Assembly (NCBI GenBank): GCA_003001795.1
Contig: PVNI01000002.1
Coordinates: 496,001 to 560,000 of the forward strand
Source of the DNA: Actinomadura viridilutea
GTDB lineage: Bacteria > Actinomycetota > Actinomycetes > Streptosporangiales > Streptosporangiaceae
Direction of reading: 5' to 3'
Length of the DNA: 64,000 bases
A program made the translations under genes and the position numbers. The notes below the pieces were generated by a model. It saw nothing but the letters and a program-made list of their open reading frames with translations, had not been told where the DNA came from and did no database searches. Below, piece by piece: positions 35,308 to 43,467 of the stretch; position 1 is the stretch's first letter; the number at the start of each line of letters is the position of its first letter.

Positions 35308-36870
35308 CTGGGCGGTCTCGCGCCGTTCGGGCGTCTCGGCGGACGCCGCGTCGGCGGCCTTGCGGGCGCGTCCGGGCATCCAGCGCAGCACCAGCATCGA
35401 CGCCATGAAGGCGACGACGGCCGCCGCGATCGCCGCGGCGTGCATGCCGTGCATGAACGCCGCGTTCGCCGGGCCGATCAGGTCGTGTCCGGCGGGGCCG
35501 AGCCGGTCCGCGACCGCGTGGGCGCCCTCGATGGACTGCGCCGCGGTCTCCCGGGCGCCCGCCGGCAGAGCGGCCAGCCGGTCCCCCAGGTCGCCGCGGT
35601 AGACCGAGGCGACCACCGAGCCGAGGACGGCCACGCCGAGCGCGACGGCGACCTGCCGGGCGGTGTTGTTGATGGCCGATCCGGCGCCCGCCTTCTCCCG
35701 GGGCAGCGCCGACATGACCGACTCGGTGGCGGGCGGCATGACGTTGGCCATGCCCGAGCCCTGCAGGAAGAACACCGTCCCGATGACCCACAGCGGGCTG
35801 TGCTCGTCCACGAACTGGTAGCCCGCCAGCGCGGCGGTCACCAGCAGCAGGCCGGTGGTGCACACCGCCTTGGCGCCGAAGCGGCGCACCATGGCGGCGC
35901 TGCGCGGCGCGAACGCCAGCTGCGCGACGGCGAACGGCAGCACCATCATCCCGGCCTGCATCGGGGTCAGGCCGCGCACCGACTGCAGGTAGAAGTTGGC
36001 GAAGAAGAACACGCCGGTGGCGGCGAAGAAGCACAGGGCGATGGAGGCCACCGCCGCCGACAGCCGCGGGTCGCGGAACAGCCGCACGTCGAAGGCGGGG
36101 TGGTCGGTGCGGGCCTCGTGCCAGGCGAACAGCGCCAGCACGGCCGCTCCGCCGGCGATCGGCAGCAGCACCCGGGCCTGGATCCAGTCGCCGGTGTCGC
36201 CGCCGCGGATGATGCCGTACGCCAGGGCGACCAGGCCGACGATGGACAGCAGCACGCCGACCGGGTCGAACCGGCCCGGCTCCGGGTTGCGGGACTCGGG
36301 CACCAGCAGCGCGATCAGCGCGATCCCGGCGACGATGACCGGGACGTTGACGAAGAACACCGAGCCCCACCAGAAGTGGGCCAGCAGCAGCCCGCCGGTG
36401 ACGGGGCCGATGGCCACGGCCATGCCGACCGCGCCCGCCCAGATGCTGATGGCGCGGGCCCGCTCCTGGGGCTCGAAGACGTTGGTGATGATGGACAGCG
36501 TCTGCGGCATGATCGCGGCGCCGCCCAGGCCCATCAGGGCGCGGGCCCAGATCAGCTGGTCGGGGGTGCCGGCCTGGGACGACAGCAGCGAGGCGACGCC
36601 GAAGACCGCCAGGCCGGCCAGCAGGACGCGCTTGCGGCCGATCCGGTCGCCGAGCACGCCGAAGGTGAACAGCAGGCCGGCGAACACCAGCGTGTAGGAG
36701 TTGATCGCCCACTCCAGCTGGCTCTGCGTGGCGCCGAGGCCCTGCTCGGGGTCGGCGATGGTCTTCAGCGCCACGTTGAGGATGGTGTTGTCGAGCACCA
36801 CCACCAGCAGGCAGACGGTGAGCACGGCGAGGATGTACCAGCGCCGGCGGTGTATCGATTGCGGATCCAA
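35302..36870 (-). CDS. DHA2-type (EmrB/QacA) MFS multidrug exporter
   Basis: A 522-residue exporter with about 14 transmembrane helices. The DHA2 motif [10 protein letters not shown] is in the first helix, and the motif-A loop is at [14 protein letters not shown]. EmrB/QacA-type proteins expel drugs or toxic metabolites by proton exchange. I choose TTG 36870 because AGGAGAGAG lies directly before it; an in-frame GTG at 36894 would lack a Shine-Dalgarno. The TetR gene downstream probably represses it, and a near-palindrome (36926-36939) about 60 bases upstream is a candidate site. The stop codon lies in a tandem repeat. Confidence 0.9.
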   Translation of the reverse strand: MDPQSIHRRRWYILAVLTVCLLVVVLDNTILNVALKTIADPEQGLGATQSQLEWAINSYTLVFAGLLFTFGVLGDRIGRKRVLLAGLAVFGVASLLSSQAGTPDQLIWARALMGLGGAAIMPQTLSIITNVFEPQERARAISIWAGAVGMAVAIGPVTGGLLLAHFWWGSVFFVNVPVIVAGIALIALLVPESRNPEPGRFDPVGVLLSIVGLVALAYGIIRGGDTGDWIQARVLLPIAGGAAVLALFAWHEARTDHPAFDVRLFRDPRLSAAVASIALCFFAATGVFFFANFYLQSVRGLTPMQAGMMVLPFAVAQLAFAPRSAAMVRRFGAKAVCTTGLLLVTAALAGYQFVDEHSPLWVIGTVFFLQGSGMANVMPPATESVMSALPREKAGAGSAINNTARQVAVALGVAVLGSVVASVYRGDLGDRLAALPAGARETAAQSIEGAHAVADRLGPAGHDLIGPANAAFMHGMHAAAIAAAVVAFMASMLVLRWMPGRARKAADAASAETPERRETAQV

Positions 36871-36925
36871 CTCTCTCCTCTGCGCGGGGATCACGGTGAC
36901 GCGGGAATGCGTCGGCGATGCGCAG

Positions 36926-36939
36926 GCGTTACGTACGCG
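36926..36939. promoter_or_regulatory. Near-palindrome upstream of the exporter, possible TetR site
   Basis: GCGTTACGTACGCG has a TACGTA core with GCG/CGC arms, offset by one base. It lies in the exporter-panB divergent gap. Confidence 0.3.
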
Positions 36940-36949
36940 TTTGTCCCTT

Positions 36950-36979
36950 TTGACGGTACGCTCGGCCCACAAGGATACG
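36950..36979 (+). promoter_or_regulatory. Candidate panB promoter
   Basis: TTGACG at 36950-36955 and GATACG at 36974-36979, spacer 18. This would give a leader of roughly 145 bases before the panB GTG. Confidence 0.3.
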
Positions 36980-37134
36980 CAACCGTAGCGTTTCGTAATT
37001 TCTTCCCGCGCCGCGCCCTCCGGCGGACGTGGCGGCCGCCACGGCGTTCCGGGGGTACCCGAATCGTCCCTGCGGTGGAATCATCGGATTCGTCCGGGTA
37101 CGCCACCGCGGCGCCTCGAGACTGGAGGTACATC

Positions 37135-37980
37135 GTGTCTTCGTCTTCCGCTGCCCAGCCCACCGCTCTCTACGGAGGCAAGGGGGACCGCCGGGTCACC
37201 GTCCGCGACATCGCCGCCGCCAAGCTGCGGCACGAGAAATGGCCCATGCTCACCGCCTACGACGCCCTCACCGCCCGCGTCTTCGACGAGGCCGGCATCC
37301 CGGTGCTGCTCGTCGGCGACTCGGCGGCCATGGTGGTGTACGGGTACGATTCCACGATCCCGGTGACCGTGGACGATCTCGTCCCGCTGGCCGCCGCCGT
37401 CGTCCGCGGCACCAAGCGCGCGATGGTGGTCGCCGACCTGCCGTTCGGCTCCTACCAGGCCGGCGTGTCGCAGGCCCTCGACTCCGCCGCCCGCTTCATG
37501 AAGGAAAGCGGCGTCCAGGCCGTCAAGGTGGAGGGCGGCCGCCGCATCCTGCCGCAGGTGGAGGCCCTGGTCGCCGCCGGGATCCCGGTGATGGGGCACC
37601 TCGGCCTGACCCCGCAGTCGGTCAACGTCCTCGGCGGCTACCGGGTGCAGGGCCGCGGCCAGGCCGGCGAGGAGCTGCTGGCCGACGCCAAGGCGCTGGA
37701 GGCGGCCGGCGCGTTCTCTGTGGTGCTCGAGTGCGTCCCCGAGGACCTGGCCGCGCGCGTCACCGACTCGCTGTCCATCCCGACCATCGGCATCGGCGCG
37801 GGCGACCACACCGACGCGCAGGTGCTGGTCTGGCAGGACATGGCCGGGCTGACGCCGCGCACCGCCAAGTTCGTCAAGAAGTACGCCGACCTGCAGACGG
37901 TGCTCGGCGACGCCGCCCGCGCCTACGCCGAGGAGGTCGTCGGCGGCCGGTTCCCCGCCCCCGAGCACGCCTACCGCTGA
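37135..37980 (+). CDS. panB: 3-methyl-2-oxobutanoate hydroxymethyltransferase
   Basis: A 281-residue PanB that transfers a hydroxymethyl group from methylenetetrahydrofolate to 2-oxoisovalerate, the first step to pantothenate and CoA. Diagnostic segments are [55 protein letters not shown] and IGIGAG with the active-site region. The start is GTG 37135 with GGAGG six bases upstream. No panC or panD is adjacent. It is convergent with the F420 reductase gene. Confidence 0.95.
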   Translation: MSSSSAAQPTALYGGKGDRRVTVRDIAAAKLRHEKWPMLTAYDALTARVFDEAGIPVLLVGDSAAMVVYGYDSTIPVTVDDLVPLAAAVVRGTKRAMVVADLPFGSYQAGVSQALDSAARFMKESGVQAVKVEGGRRILPQVEALVAAGIPVMGHLGLTPQSVNVLGGYRVQGRGQAGEELLADAKALEAAGAFSVVLECVPEDLAARVTDSLSIPTIGIGAGDHTDAQVLVWQDMAGLTPRTAKFVKKYADLQTVLGDAARAYAEEVVGGRFPAPEHAYR

Positions 37981-38008
37981 ACCGTCCTCTCCTCACGGGC
38001 TCGTCACG

Positions 38009-38027
38009 GGCGCCGGTCGCCGGCGCC
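38009..38027. terminator. Hairpin between panB and npdG
   Basis: GGCGCCGG and CCGGCGCC form an 8-bp perfect stem with a three-base loop between convergent stops. Confidence 0.4.
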
Positions 38028-38088
38028 GCGGCGGGGCGATCCGCGCCGAGCGGGTCGCCCCGTCCGCGTGCGCGCGGGCCGCGCGGTC

Positions 38089-38778
38089 TCAGACGTCGGT
38101 GACGCGCAGACCCGCGTGGGCCTTGTAGCGGCGGTTGATGGAGATCAGGTTGGCGGTGAACGCCTCGACCTGGTGGGCGTTGCGCAGCCGCCCGCCGTAC
38201 ACGCCGCGCATGCCGGGGATGCGCCCCGCGAGGGCCTGGACGAGGTCGGTGGCCTCGCGGTCGTCCCCGAGCACCAGCACGTCCAGCTCCATCGCGTCGA
38301 CGGCGGGGTCCAGCAGCAGCTTGGCGGACACGTGGTGGAACGCCGCCACCACCCGGCTGCCGGGCAGCACGGCGGCGGCCTGCTCGGCGGCGCTGCCCTC
38401 CTCGACCGGCAGCGGGTAGGCGCCGCGCTTGTCGAAGCCCAGCGGGTTGACGCAGTCGACGACGATCTTGCCGTCCAGCTCGGCGCGCACCGACTCCAGC
38501 GTGGCCTTGTGCCCCTCCCACGGCACCGCGACGATCACCACGTCGGCCTCGGCGGCGGCGACCGCGTTCTCCGCCCCCCGCACCGGCAGGTCCTCGCCCA
38601 GGTCCGCGGCGGCCTCCCGGGCCCGCTCCGCCTTCCGCGACCCGATGATCACCTGGTGCCCGGCCAGCGCGAACCGCCGCGCCAGCCCCTTGCCCTGGTC
38701 GCCGGTGCCGCCCAGGATGCCGATCGTCAGGCCGGTCACGTCGGGCAGGTCGTGCGGAGTCCTCTGCTGCTCAGTCAT
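38089..38778 (-). CDS. npdG: F420H2:NADP+ oxidoreductase
   Basis: A 229-residue NADPH-dependent F420 reductase, which moves hydride between NADPH and coenzyme F420. The N-terminal nucleotide motif is GILGGTGDQGKGLARRFA, followed by GSRKAERA, which selects NADP. VVIVAVPWEGH, DCVNPLGFDKRGAY and AFHHVSAKLLLDP are characteristic of the family. I start at ATG 38778 because CAGACT ends seven bases upstream; a longer reading from 38823 lacks support. The organism thus uses F420, consistent with the LLM-type oxidoreductase 8 kb away. Confidence 0.92.
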   Translation of the reverse strand: MTEQQRTPHDLPDVTGLTIGILGGTGDQGKGLARRFALAGHQVIIGSRKAERAREAAADLGEDLPVRGAENAVAAAEADVVIVAVPWEGHKATLESVRAELDGKIVVDCVNPLGFDKRGAYPLPVEEGSAAEQAAAVLPGSRVVAAFHHVSAKLLLDPAVDAMELDVLVLGDDREATDLVQALAGRIPGMRGVYGGRLRNAHQVEAFTANLISINRRYKAHAGLRVTDV

Positions 38779-38861
38779 GGGGCCGAGTCTGCCAAACCGG
38801 TTCCGCGCCCGTTCCTCCGGCATCGGCGAACCCCCCGAGTCGCGCGCGGTCTTGCGGCACC

Positions 38862-39464
38862 ATGGTCGATGTGGACGCCGAGCGGGTGATGATGCTGCGG
38901 GAGATTCTGTCGGCCACCGGGTGGCTGGAGCGCACCGGCGAGCTCGGCCGGGCGCTCCGGGTGAGCGCCCGCACGCCGGGCGGGCTGCTGCTGGTGGGGA
39001 CCCCCGGCGACGACCCCTGGCATCTGGCCGCGCACCTCGACGACGAGAGCAGGCTGAGCCGGCTGCCCGCCCTGTCCCCCACGCTGGTGCGCTGGTCGCC
39101 GCCGAAGGACGCTCCCCCGCACCTGCGGGTGGGCCTGGAGCGGCTGGAGGCGGCCCGGCGCGGCGAGACGCTCTTCGTCGTCGCCGAGGAGGCCGCGCCG
39201 GACCCGCTGCTGGAACGGGTGAACGACGCCCGCCGCACCGGCGCGACGATCCTCGCGCTGGAGACCGGCGACCGGGAGCTGCGCGGCCTGGCGCACGAGG
39301 CCCTGACCGTCCCGCCCGACGACGCGCTGCTGACGTTCGACGGCGCCCAGCACCTGGTCAGCGCGGCCGCCGGGGAGGAGCCGCCGCGGCGGCGGTCCGG
39401 GCTCGGGCTGCGCCGCCGCCTGGCCCGCCTGCTCGACACGGTCAGCGGCCCCACCGTGGACTAG
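38862..39464 (+). CDS. Conserved hypothetical protein
   Basis: A 200-residue soluble protein (MVDVDAERVMMLREILSATGWLERTGELG) that I do not recognise beyond a conserved actinobacterial hypothetical. It has no signal peptide, membrane helix or cysteine. The middle alternates strands and helices (GGLLLVGTPGDDPWHLAAHLDDESRL, LFVVAEEAAPDP, TILALETGDREL) like an alpha/beta fold. The tail is basic (RRRSGLGLRRRLARLLD). It is divergent from npdG (84-base gap) and its stop faces the next small gene. Confidence 0.7.
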   Translation: MVDVDAERVMMLREILSATGWLERTGELGRALRVSARTPGGLLLVGTPGDDPWHLAAHLDDESRLSRLPALSPTLVRWSPPKDAPPHLRVGLERLEAARRGETLFVVAEEAAPDPLLERVNDARRTGATILALETGDRELRGLAHEALTVPPDDALLTFDGAQHLVSAAAGEEPPRRRSGLGLRRRLARLLDTVSGPTVD

Positions 39465-39485
39465 GCCCTCCCCGCCCGAGCGGAT

Positions 39486-39668
39486 CTAGAAGTCCTCGTC
39501 CTCGTCCTGCTCGCGCCACGCCTCGTTGCGCTCGCGGGCCAGCTGGAGCGCGTTGCCCGCCGCCGCCTCCGAGCCGTAAGGCCCCATGCGGTCCTTGTTC
39601 GCGCAGCCCGGGCCGTGCTCCACCCGCAGGTGCTTGAGGCAGAACCACCAGTCGCCGTCGTCGCTCAT
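39486..39668 (-). CDS. Small conserved actinobacterial protein with two cysteines
   Basis: A 60-residue protein beginning [31 protein letters not shown]. The pattern WxFCLKHxxVExGxxCxNKxRxGP is conserved in many actinobacteria as I recall it; the two Cys and His could bind a metal, but this is inference. The rest is a charged helix ending in acidic residues. A GGAGGG Shine-Dalgarno lies nine bases upstream. It is divergent from map, and its stop is 22 bases from that of the previous gene. Confidence 0.75.
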   Translation of the reverse strand: MSDDGDWWFCLKHLRVEHGPGCANKDRMGPYGSEAAAGNALQLARERNEAWREQDEDEDF

Positions 39669-39726
39669 CGCGTCCCTCCGCTCTGCGCGCGCCGCGCGCC
39701 TTGGATCGTGCCCGGATCCGGCTGAC

Positions 39727-39732
39727 TACACT
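39727..39732 (+). promoter_or_regulatory. -10 element TACACT, leaderless start of map
   Basis: TACACT, seven bases, then ATG at 39740. Confidence 0.55.
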
Positions 39733-39739
39733 CCCAGAC

Positions 39740-40591
39740 ATGACGACCCAACTGCTCCGGCCCGGCCGTATCTCGCCCATGCGCAAGGTCCCCGCGCACA
39801 TCCCGCGCCCGGAGTACGTGGGAAAAAAGCGCCCGAAGACCGGTGAACCCGACGTCAAGACTCCCGAGATCATCGAGAAGATGCGGATCGCCGGGCGCAT
39901 CGCGGCGCAGGCGCTGGAGGAGGTCGGCCGGCACGTCCGCCCCGGGATCACCACCGACGAGCTGGACCGCATCGGGCACGAGTTCCTGCTCGACCACGGC
40001 GCCTACCCGTCGACGCTGGGCTACCGCGGGTTCCCCAAGTCGCTGTGCACCTCGATCAACGAGGTGATCTGCCACGGCATCCCCGACGACACGGTGCTGC
40101 GCGACGGCGACATCATCAACATCGACATCACCGCCTACATCCACGGCGTGCACGGCGACACCGACGCCACCTTCCTGTGCGGCGACGTCGACGAGGAGTC
40201 GCGGCTGCTGGTTGAGCGCACCCGCGAGGCCATGATGCGCGGCATCAAGGCGGTCGCGCCGGGCCGGGCCATCAACGTGATCGGCCGGGTCATCGAGTCG
40301 TACGCCAAGCGGTTCGGGTACGGGGTGGTGCGCGACTTCACCGGGCACGGCATCGGCACGACCTTCCACTCCGGGCTGGTGATCCCGCACTACGACGACC
40401 CCGCCGCCACCACGGTGATGCAGCCGGGCATGACGTTCACCATCGAGCCCATGCTCACGCTCGGCACCCACGACTACGACATCTGGAAGGACGGCTGGAC
40501 GGTCGTCACCAAGGACCGCAAGCGCACCGCCCAGTTCGAGCACACGATCCTGGTGACCGAAGACGGCCACGAGATCCTGACCCTTCCCTGA
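39740..40591 (+). CDS. map: Methionine aminopeptidase type I with N-terminal extension
   Basis: A 283-residue enzyme that removes the initiator methionine from new proteins. All five metal ligands are visible: the two Asp in [19 protein letters not shown], the His in GHGIGTTFH, the Glu in IEPMLT and the Glu in QFEHTIL. The first 40 or so residues ([23 protein letters not shown]) form the proline-rich extension of the actinobacterial MapB/type Ic group, thought to help ribosome contact. I start at ATG 39740 for the -10 hexamer seven bases upstream. Confidence 0.95.
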   Translation: MTTQLLRPGRISPMRKVPAHIPRPEYVGKKRPKTGEPDVKTPEIIEKMRIAGRIAAQALEEVGRHVRPGITTDELDRIGHEFLLDHGAYPSTLGYRGFPKSLCTSINEVICHGIPDDTVLRDGDIINIDITAYIHGVHGDTDATFLCGDVDEESRLLVERTREAMMRGIKAVAPGRAINVIGRVIESYAKRFGYGVVRDFTGHGIGTTFHSGLVIPHYDDPAATTVMQPGMTFTIEPMLTLGTHDYDIWKDGWTVVTKDRKRTAQFEHTILVTEDGHEILTLP

Positions 40592-40671
40592 CCATTCCCG
40601 GGCCCGCCCCGAGGGTAAGAAAAGGGACCTAAGGCCACATAAGCCGCCAACCGGCTCGGGAGTGCAGCTCG

Positions 40672-41364
40672 ATGAACGCCTCAGCGCCGTATCCGCCGCC
40701 ACGGGTCCCGTCCGACAGCATGCCGCCCGGCCGGGCGGCGCTGAGCGTGACGTGGGCGGCGCTGCCGTTCCTGAGCCTGGGCTACCTGACGCCGTTCGCC
40801 TTCGCGGGGGCGGCGCTGTGGCGGCGCAACGCCCACCTGGTCGTCGCCGCCCTGGTGTACACGGCCGTCTTCGTGGCGCAGGTGGTCCTGCTCTCCCGCG
40901 CGGACGGCGAGGGCGGCCCCAGCGGGCTCGTGGGCGTGCTGACCTTCGTGCAGGCGGTGGTGGGCTGCGGGCACGCGTTCCTGGTGCGCCGCCGCGTCTT
41001 CGACCCCCACGGGCTGTCCGGCGTCGACAACGAGGCCGCCATCGAGCGGGTGCGGCGGCAGCGGGCGCTGCGGCAGAAGGCCCGCGAGCTGGCCGCGGGC
41101 GACCCGGGTCTGGCGCGCGAGCTGCGCATCGGCCGCCCCGACCTGCCGCGCGAGTACAACGACGGCGGCCTGATCGACGTCAACCACGCCCCGGCGGAGG
41201 TGCTGACGCAGCTTCCCGGCATCACCCCGGAGCTGGCCGCGCGCATCGTCAAGGTGCGGGACGAGACCGGCGGGTTCATGTCCGCCGAGGAGCTGTCGGC
41301 GCTGGTGGGGCTGCCGCCGGCGCTGACCGCGGACATGGCCGACTACGCCGTCTTCATCCGGTGA
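40672..41364 (+). CDS. Membrane protein with ComEA-like helix-hairpin-helix domain
   Basis: A 230-residue protein. Three hydrophobic segments lie at about residues 27-47, 53-75 and 83-105. A charged coiled region of about 50 residues follows (AIERVRRQRALRQKARELA), and then a helix-hairpin-helix domain: LIDVNHAPAEVLTQLPGITPELAARIVKVRDETGG. That domain binds double-stranded DNA in ComEA and related proteins, but here it would face the cytoplasm if the tail is inside. A role in DNA uptake or membrane-DNA contact is inference; no other competence gene is near. GGGAG lies ten bases upstream of the ATG. Confidence 0.82.
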   Translation: MNASAPYPPPRVPSDSMPPGRAALSVTWAALPFLSLGYLTPFAFAGAALWRRNAHLVVAALVYTAVFVAQVVLLSRADGEGGPSGLVGVLTFVQAVVGCGHAFLVRRRVFDPHGLSGVDNEAAIERVRRQRALRQKARELAAGDPGLARELRIGRPDLPREYNDGGLIDVNHAPAEVLTQLPGITPELAARIVKVRDETGGFMSAEELSALVGLPPALTADMADYAVFIR

Positions 41365-41394
41365 GGCCGCCCGCGACGGGGTAGGCCGTACCTC

Positions 41395-42423
41395 GTGGCG
41401 GCACGCAAGAAGGACGGGGCGCGGCCCGGGGGCGCCGACCCGCTGGCCGAGTACCGGAGCAAGCGCGATCATCGGCGGACCCCGGAGCCGGTTCCGGCCG
41501 ACGGGCCGCTCCCCCGCGGCGACGACGACACCTTCGTCGTCCAGGAGCACCACGCGCGGAGCCTGCACTGGGACCTGCGCCTGGAGCGCGGCGGCGTGCT
41601 CGTGTCGTGGGCGGTGCCCAAGGGCATCCCGACCGCCCCGGACGCCGACCGCCTGGCCGTGCGCACCGAGGACCATCCGCTGGACTACGCCGCCTTCCAC
41701 GGGGAGATCCCCAGGGGCGAGTACGGCGCCGGGACGATGACGATCTGGGACCGCGGCGTGTACGAGACCGAGAAGTGGTCCGACCGCGAGGTCAAGGTGG
41801 TGCTGCACGGTTCGCGGGTGTCCGGCCGGTACGCGCTGTTCCGCACGCGGGGCGAGAACTGGATGATCCACCGGATGGACCCGCCCGCCGACCCGGACGC
41901 CGAGCCGCTGCCGGAGGCGCCGCGGCCGATGCCCGCCGCCGAGCGGGCCCGGCTGCCGCGCGACCAGGACGCCTACGGCTTCGAGTTCGACTGGGGCGGA
42001 CGGCGCCTGCTCGCCTCCATCGAGGGCGGCCGCACCCGCTTCACCGACGCGCGGGGCCGCGCGGTCGCCGGCCCGGCGGGCCTGGGCGGGCCGCTCGGCC
42101 GGGCGGTGGGCGCGCGCCCCGTCCTGCTGGACGGCGAACTGGCGCGGGTGGACGGCCGCGAGACGTACCTGATCTTCGACGTGCTCCATTTGGACGGCCG
42201 TCCGCTGCTGGACCTGCCCTACGAGCGGCGCCGCCGCGCGCTCGACGGCCTGCGCCTCACCGGCCCGCGCTGGCAGACCGCCCCGTGGTTCCCCGGCGAC
42301 GGCGACGCGGTGCTCGCCGCCGCCCGCGAGCAGGGGCTGCCCGGCGTGCTGGCCAAGCGTCTGGACTCCCCGTACCGGCCGGGCGAGGACAACGACGCCT
42401 GGCGCCGCATCCCCGTCCGGTAG
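41395..42423 (+). CDS. LigD-type 3'-phosphoesterase fused to a decayed ATP-dependent ligase domain
   Basis: A 342-residue protein. Residues 40-165 are a LigD phosphoesterase domain (FVVQEHHARSLHWDLRLERGG, WAVPKGIP, HGEIPRGEYGAG, with His and Asp metal ligands), which trims 3' ends in non-homologous end joining. Residues 195-342 align with the LigD ligase domain but lack its chemistry. The nucleotidyl lysine of KxDG is gone (GFEFDWGGRRLLASIEGG), and the motif IV Glu is missing (LPGVLAKRLDSPYRPGEDND). Motif III survives (LLDGELARVDG). It looks like a ligase pseudoenzyme kept as a scaffold. The start is GTG 41395 with an imperfect TAGGCC seven bases before. No Ku or polymerase gene is adjacent. 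Confidence 0.85.
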   Translation: MAARKKDGARPGGADPLAEYRSKRDHRRTPEPVPADGPLPRGDDDTFVVQEHHARSLHWDLRLERGGVLVSWAVPKGIPTAPDADRLAVRTEDHPLDYAAFHGEIPRGEYGAGTMTIWDRGVYETEKWSDREVKVVLHGSRVSGRYALFRTRGENWMIHRMDPPADPDAEPLPEAPRPMPAAERARLPRDQDAYGFEFDWGGRRLLASIEGGRTRFTDARGRAVAGPAGLGGPLGRAVGARPVLLDGELARVDGRETYLIFDVLHLDGRPLLDLPYERRRRALDGLRLTGPRWQTAPWFPGDGDAVLAAAREQGLPGVLAKRLDSPYRPGEDNDAWRRIPVR

Positions 42424-42569
42424 CCGCCGGAACCCGCCGCTCCGCGAACGCATCCAAACGGGCGGAAGCGGTCTGGCGCGTCGTCGGCGCGTCACCGCGG
42501 CGGGTGCGCGGCGGCGGGCTAAAGTCCCGCCCTGGCGACGAAACGGGTCGAAGGGCGGTAGAGCACGAC

Positions 42570-43286
42570 ATGATGGGGCAGACGCACGCCCTCTCCGGTG
42601 CGCTGGTGTGGCTGGGGGCGGTGCCCCTGCTCAGCCAGGACCGGCTGCTCGGCGAACACGCGATCTCCCTGTCGCCCGCGCAGCTGCTGGCGGGCGCGGT
42701 GGTGTGCGCGGGCGCGGCGCTGCTGCCCGACGTCGACCACCACAACGGCCGCATCGCCAACACCTTCGGCCCCGTCACCAAGAACCTGTGCAAGGGGATC
42801 GGCGCGCTGGCGGGCGGGCACCGGCAGGCCACCCACTCGATCCTGTTCGCCGTGCTGATGGGCCTGGCGATGGACTGGCTGGCCACGCATTTCGTCTACG
42901 GCTGGTGGGCGGCGCTGTTCGTCATCGTCGGGTTCGGGCTGCGCGGCATCGGCCTCGACTTCGAGGGCAAGGAGCCGCAGTCGGCGCTCGCCGACTGCGC
43001 GGTCGCGGCCCTGGCCGTCTACCTCATGCACGACCTGGACATGAGCTTCGTCGGCTTCGCGGTGGCGCTGGGCTGCCTGGCGCACGTGGCGGGCGACTGC
43101 CTGACGCCGCGGGGCTGCCCGGTGTTCTGGCCGATGACGTGGCGGGTGGAGATCCCGCTGATCCCGCGCACCGACGGCAAGGTGGAGCGGTGGGTGGTCA
43201 TGCCCCTGCTGACGCTCGGCGTGGCGATCCTGACGATGCGGTCGGTCCTCGGCGAGATCGCCGCCCGCTGGCTCACCACGGGCTGA
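42570..43286 (+). CDS. DUF457/YdjM-like membrane-bound metal-dependent hydrolase
   Basis: A 238-residue integral membrane protein (MMGQTHALSGALVW) of the LexA-regulated YdjM/DUF457 family. The conserved metal-binding pattern is present: the early THALSG, LLPDVDHHNGRIAN, HRQATHSILF and a late HVAGDCLTPRG. About six hydrophobic helices surround these. The family is annotated as a hydrolase on the basis of its His/Asp residues; substrate and reaction are unknown. ATG at 42570 and 42573 are adjacent in frame. I see no SOS box upstream. Confidence 0.83.
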   Translation: MMGQTHALSGALVWLGAVPLLSQDRLLGEHAISLSPAQLLAGAVVCAGAALLPDVDHHNGRIANTFGPVTKNLCKGIGALAGGHRQATHSILFAVLMGLAMDWLATHFVYGWWAALFVIVGFGLRGIGLDFEGKEPQSALADCAVAALAVYLMHDLDMSFVGFAVALGCLAHVAGDCLTPRGCPVFWPMTWRVEIPLIPRTDGKVERWVVMPLLTLGVAILTMRSVLGEIAARWLTTG

Positions 43287-43294
43287 CGCTCCTT

Positions 43295-43347
43295 ACTCCA
43301 TCAGGTCACTTCCGGCAGGTCACTCCAGCAGGTCACTCCAGCAGGTC
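43295..43347. repeat. Four tandem copies of a 13-14-bp unit
   Basis: Two exact copies of ACTCCAGCAGGTC (43322-43347) follow two diverged ones (43295-43321). Read on the minus strand each unit contains GAGTGA or AAGTGA, so the array repeats the stop end of the short reading frame beside it. Confidence 0.85.
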
Positions 43348-43407
43348 GCCGAACTCCGCGCAGTGGCGGACCTTCCAGTGGTCGCCGGGCGCGAACGGGT
43401 GGCGCCC
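43333..43407 (-). pseudogene. Possible gene remnant ending in the tandem repeat
   Basis: A 24-codon open stretch on the minus strand reads like a protein end (HPFAPGDHWKVRHCAEFG, then DLLE and stop), with host-like codon choice. An in-frame TAG lies directly upstream and there is no start codon, so it can only be a decayed fragment or a coincidence. I do not recognise the family. Confidence 0.25.
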
Positions 43408-43467
43408 CTATCCGGGGCGGGCCCGGACGGTCGGCTGGGTGGCCTGGCGTGCGCCGGGTTGTCGGCC

